This document shows positions 6,127 to 8,200 of a stretch of DNA of 8,200 nucleotides, piece by piece (position 1 is the stretch's first letter; each line of letters starts with the position of its first letter). Under the pieces are notes generated by a model, which was given only the letters and a program-made list of their open reading frames with translations, had not been told where the DNA came from and made no database searches. The position numbers and the translations under genes were made by a program. This stretch comes from Ignavibacteriaceae bacterium (GTDB taxonomy: Bacteria > Bacteroidota > Ignavibacteria > Ignavibacteriales > Ignavibacteriaceae), in contig JAIOIM010000486.1 in the NCBI GenBank assembly GCA_019912505.1, positions 1-8,200 of the forward strand, read 5' to 3'.

Positions 6127-7779
6127 TCAATTTTTCGTTAAAATACTATTATAAACTTTTTCATCATTAACTATATTTATAGCCGTTTGAAATTGGGGAT
6201 CGTATTTAAGAAACTGCTCAATTTTTCCTTTGTTGCCGAGATACCTTGATGCTAACTCAGTTTTTAATTCCCTCACTATCTCAATTTTATAAATCTGTAA
6301 TTCTCCATCGTCTATTTTCTTAAACTCGTTCTTTATCTTTATAAGACTCTCATGTATAGTCTTATCAAGATTATTATCATCTGCCTGTTTAACGAGTTTA
6401 TCTATTTCTTTTTCCGCATCAGATTTGAAGATGAAATTTTTCTCTTTAAGATACGCGGATAAGTCTGAAAATAATTTATCATCTTTTAGAGAGCCGAATT
6501 GTTCGTTGGGATTTTTATTTAAATAATTATCGGCAAATTGAAAAAAGATACCTTTTGCCAACAGCGATTTTGTAATATTACCTTCGATTTTATAATTAAC
6601 CACTGTATCGGGAGTGATACCGCCGTTGCCGTATACTACCCGTTTATTGTCAGTAAAATATTTTGCTGAGATTAGTGAATCGGGGTTTGCAATCACTTTA
6701 TTATCATGCGAGTAATCTATCTTTTGAATACATCTTCCGCTTGGGGTATAATATTTTGCCGTAGTAATTTTTAGCGATGTGTTATAGCTGAGTGGAGAAA
6801 TAGTTTGAACCAAACCCTTGCCGAATGTTTTATTACCTAAAATTATTCCACGGTCATGGTCTTGCATAGCGCCGGCAACTATCTCGGAGGCTGAGGCTGA
6901 TCCTTCGTTAACAAGCACTACTAATTTTGCGCTTGCAAGCATCGGCTGCTGCTGTGCAAAATAACTTTTTGAACTTGCCGCATCACGACCTTTTGTGGAA
7001 ACAATCAAATCATCTTTTGGTAAAAACTTATCGCAAATATCAACAGCAATATCGAGCAAACCGCCGGGGTTACCTCTGAGGTCGAGCACGATTGATTTTA
7101 TTTCTTTTTGAGTTTTTAATTCTTTCAAATCATTTTTTAATTCATCCGCGGCAGTCCGGCTAAAATTTGAAAGTTTTAAATAAACATTATTACTTTCAAC
7201 CGGATAAAAACCTGAGTAAAGGATATTTTTTATTATCACCTCTTCTCGAATTAAATTAAAAACTACTGTATCAGCGCCTTCGTTACGGGTCATTTTTAAT
7301 TCAACAGCTGTCCCGGGTTCACCTTTAACAAGAGTAGATATATCATCAACATTTTTTGCCGATACTTTTTTGCCGGCAGCTTCAATTAATATATCACCCA
7401 CATGCACGCCCTGTCTTTGTGCGGAGTAACCATCGAGTACATCGACAATAGTTACTTCATCTCCTCGAATGCCAATAGAAATACCAACGCCGCCGTATTT
7501 GCCGTTTGTAATTAAATCAATTTCATCCTGTTTGCTTTCATCAATAAAAACAGTGTAGGGATCGAGAGAGGAAAGCATGCCTTCAATACCGGAGCGCATA
7601 AATTGCTCAGGGTCTATCTCATCAACATAACCAAACGATATTTCTTTATAAATCCTGCCGAATAAATCGATGTTTTTTGAAATCTCAAAATACATCTCGT
7701 CTTGACCGGGGAAAAAACCGGCAAAAACAATTAGTGTTATAAATCCTAATAAATATTTTTTCCAACTATACAATTTCAT
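6127..7779 (-). CDS. ctpA: S41 family C-terminal processing protease with PDZ domain
   Basis: Serine protease of the CtpA/Tsp type, which cleaves proteins near their C-termini in the cell envelope. I start it at ATG 7779-7777 (550 residues), because AAAGGA lies six bases upstream; an in-frame ATG at 7812 would add 11 residues but has no ribosome site. With my start, residues 8-25 are a membrane anchor or uncleaved signal (YLLGFITLIVFAGFF). SSLDPYTVF (about 70-78) precedes a PDZ domain at about 94-175 (GGVGISIG, AQRQGVHVGDILIEAAG). The protease core shows DLRGNPGG (233-240), GSASASEIVAGA with probable catalytic serine S296, and TFGKGLVQ with general-base lysine K321 and Q325. An approximately 150-residue, charged, probably helical tail follows, as in many Bacteroidota homologues. 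The start overlaps the end of tmk by 14 bases, so the two are probably co-transcribed. All catalytic residues are present. Confidence 0.93.
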   Translation of the reverse strand: MKLYSWKKYLLGFITLIVFAGFFPGQDEMYFEISKNIDLFGRIYKEISFGYVDEIDPEQFMRSGIEGMLSSLDPYTVFIDESKQDEIDLITNGKYGGVGISIGIRGDEVTIVDVLDGYSAQRQGVHVGDILIEAAGKKVSAKNVDDISTLVKGEPGTAVELKMTRNEGADTVVFNLIREEVIIKNILYSGFYPVESNNVYLKLSNFSRTAADELKNDLKELKTQKEIKSIVLDLRGNPGGLLDIAVDICDKFLPKDDLIVSTKGRDAASSKSYFAQQQPMLASAKLVVLVNEGSASASEIVAGAMQDHDRGIILGNKTFGKGLVQTISPLSYNTSLKITTAKYYTPSGRCIQKIDYSHDNKVIANPDSLISAKYFTDNKRVVYGNGGITPDTVVNYKIEGNITKSLLAKGIFFQFADNYLNKNPNEQFGSLKDDKLFSDLSAYLKEKNFIFKSDAEKEIDKLVKQADDNNLDKTIHESLIKIKNEFKKIDDGELQIYKIEIVRELKTELASRYLGNKGKIEQFLKYDPQFQTAINIVNDEKVYNSILTKN

Positions 7780-7812
7780 CTCTTTTCCTTTTTTCCCAGA
7801 AAACAATTTCAT
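7756..7812 (-). repeat. Imperfect 33-base-period tandem repeat across the tmk/ctpA overlap
   Basis: The 24 bases from 7812 down to 7789 and from 7779 down to 7756 match at 20 of 24 positions, both beginning ATGAAATTGT and ending in AAAAAA. In the ctpA frame they give MKLFSGKK and MKLYSWKK; in the tmk frame, NEIVFWEK and then DEIV followed by the stop. A small duplication may have created the two candidate ctpA starts and the tmk C-terminus. Confidence 0.5.
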
Positions 7813-8200
7813 TTATTATTTGCGAATGAATCTCATCAATACTCTGTGTGCCATCGATAATTTTAAATCTCTTCTCTTCGGAAGCGATATGCAGGTACCC
7901 CTGCCTAACCCTTTCATAAAACTTTATCTCGGACATTTCAATTCTATCAAGGCTTCTGCTTCCTTCGGATGTTTTTCTTTTTTCAGCTTCCGCAACGGGG
8001 ATATCGATAAAAAATGTTATGTCCGGCAAAGTATTGCCAATTGAAACTTTGTGAATATTATTAACAATCTCAACGGATAAACCTCTTCCGTATCCTTGAT
8101 AAGCGGTTGTGGAATCATGAAAGCGGTCTGAAATTACATAATAATTGTGATCCAAATAGGGTCTAATTTTTTCTCTTACGAGTTGCGAGCGGCTTGCAGC
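7766..8200 (-). CDS. tmk: Thymidylate kinase, N-terminus outside window
   Basis: Phosphorylates dTMP to dTDP with ATP, an essential cytoplasmic step of dTTP synthesis. The frame is open from the right edge to TAG at 7768-7766, giving 144 residues; the true start lies beyond 8200, so the ATP-binding P-loop is not visible. The first visible residues, AASRSQLVREKIRPYL, match the family's helix before the DR motif. SDRFHDSTTAYQGYGRGL carries the DRF nucleotide-binding motif and the AYQG.GRG signature that contacts dTMP. TFFIDIPVAEAEKRK leads to a basic, arginine-containing lid region (GSRSLDRIE) and the usual FYERVRQGYLHIA helix. The C-terminus is normal in length, with the last residues (DEIV) encoded in DNA shared with ctpA. 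Complete bacterial Tmk is a little over 200 residues, so about 60 are missing. It is the first visible gene of a tmk-ctpA pair. Confidence 0.93.
   Translation of the reverse strand, partial: AASRSQLVREKIRPYLDHNYYVISDRFHDSTTAYQGYGRGLSVEIVNNIHKVSIGNTLPDITFFIDIPVAEAEKRKTSEGSRSLDRIEMSEIKFYERVRQGYLHIASEEKRFKIIDGTQSIDEIHSQIINEIVFWEKRKRDEIV
7786..7791 (-). promoter_or_regulatory. Ribosome binding site deciding the ctpA start
   Basis: AAAGGA on the minus strand, six bases before ATG 7779-7777, inside the tmk coding region. The alternative upstream ATG (7812) is preceded only by AT-rich sequence, so the shorter protein is preferred. Confidence 0.65.

Noticed and set aside
7777..7812. Longer ctpA start at 7812
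   Set aside because: It has no ribosome site and would add a charged segment before the membrane anchor; the ATG at 7779 has AAAGGA at good spacing.
1..8200. tRNA, rRNA, CRISPR array, riboswitch, defence or phage module
   Set aside because: No repeat-spacer pattern, cloverleaf or related protein families were seen; the gaps between genes are all under 200 bases and explained by promoters, repeats and the transposase scar.

Overview
The window is ordinary, densely packed chromosomal DNA from an AT-rich bacterium, with every intact gene on the minus strand. Low GC, promoter-like motifs of the Bacteroidota type (TTG or TTA, 20 bases, TAnnTTTG), a long S41 protease with a C-terminal extension, and a transposase remnant of a kind I associate with Bacteroidota, Ignavibacteria and relatives all suggest the FCB group. 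Ignavibacteria is my best guess, but this is an inference and not proven by a marker gene.

Layout from right to left, in the direction of transcription. The right edge holds the 3' two thirds of tmk (thymidylate kinase). Its end overlaps the start of a periplasmic C-terminal processing protease (S41, ctpA-like). After a short gap comes a small zinc-ribbon membrane protein of unknown role. An 84-base gap with a candidate promoter and a 10-bp inverted repeat leads into a tight three-gene operon: glcD-like FAD oxidase, an exported protein of unknown function, and glcF-like iron-sulfur protein. The junctions are a 4-base overlap (glcD/unknown) and zero bases (unknown/glcF), so the three are probably translated together. 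GlcD and GlcF would oxidise glycolate, D-lactate or another 2-hydroxyacid and pass electrons on through the iron-sulfur subunit. No glcE is present; the unknown exported protein lies where glcE sits in E. coli.

Downstream of glcF, pointing towards it, is a dead transposase (1869-2324) with an in-frame amber codon and no catalytic domain. It stops 2 bases short of the glcF stop codon. An imperfect 24-base direct repeat with a 45-base period lies just upstream of it and may be the surviving left end of the element.

The left edge is a large gene on the minus strand that fuses aminodeoxychorismate synthase component I (PabB) to an aminodeoxychorismate lyase-like class IV aminotransferase domain (PabC). 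It makes p-aminobenzoate for folate and runs out of the window about 30-40 residues before its expected end.

I found no rRNA, tRNA, CRISPR array, phage module or recognisable defence system. The items most worth a second look are the exported protein inside the glycolate oxidase operon, the inverted repeat over its promoter, and the repeat-bearing transposon scar.
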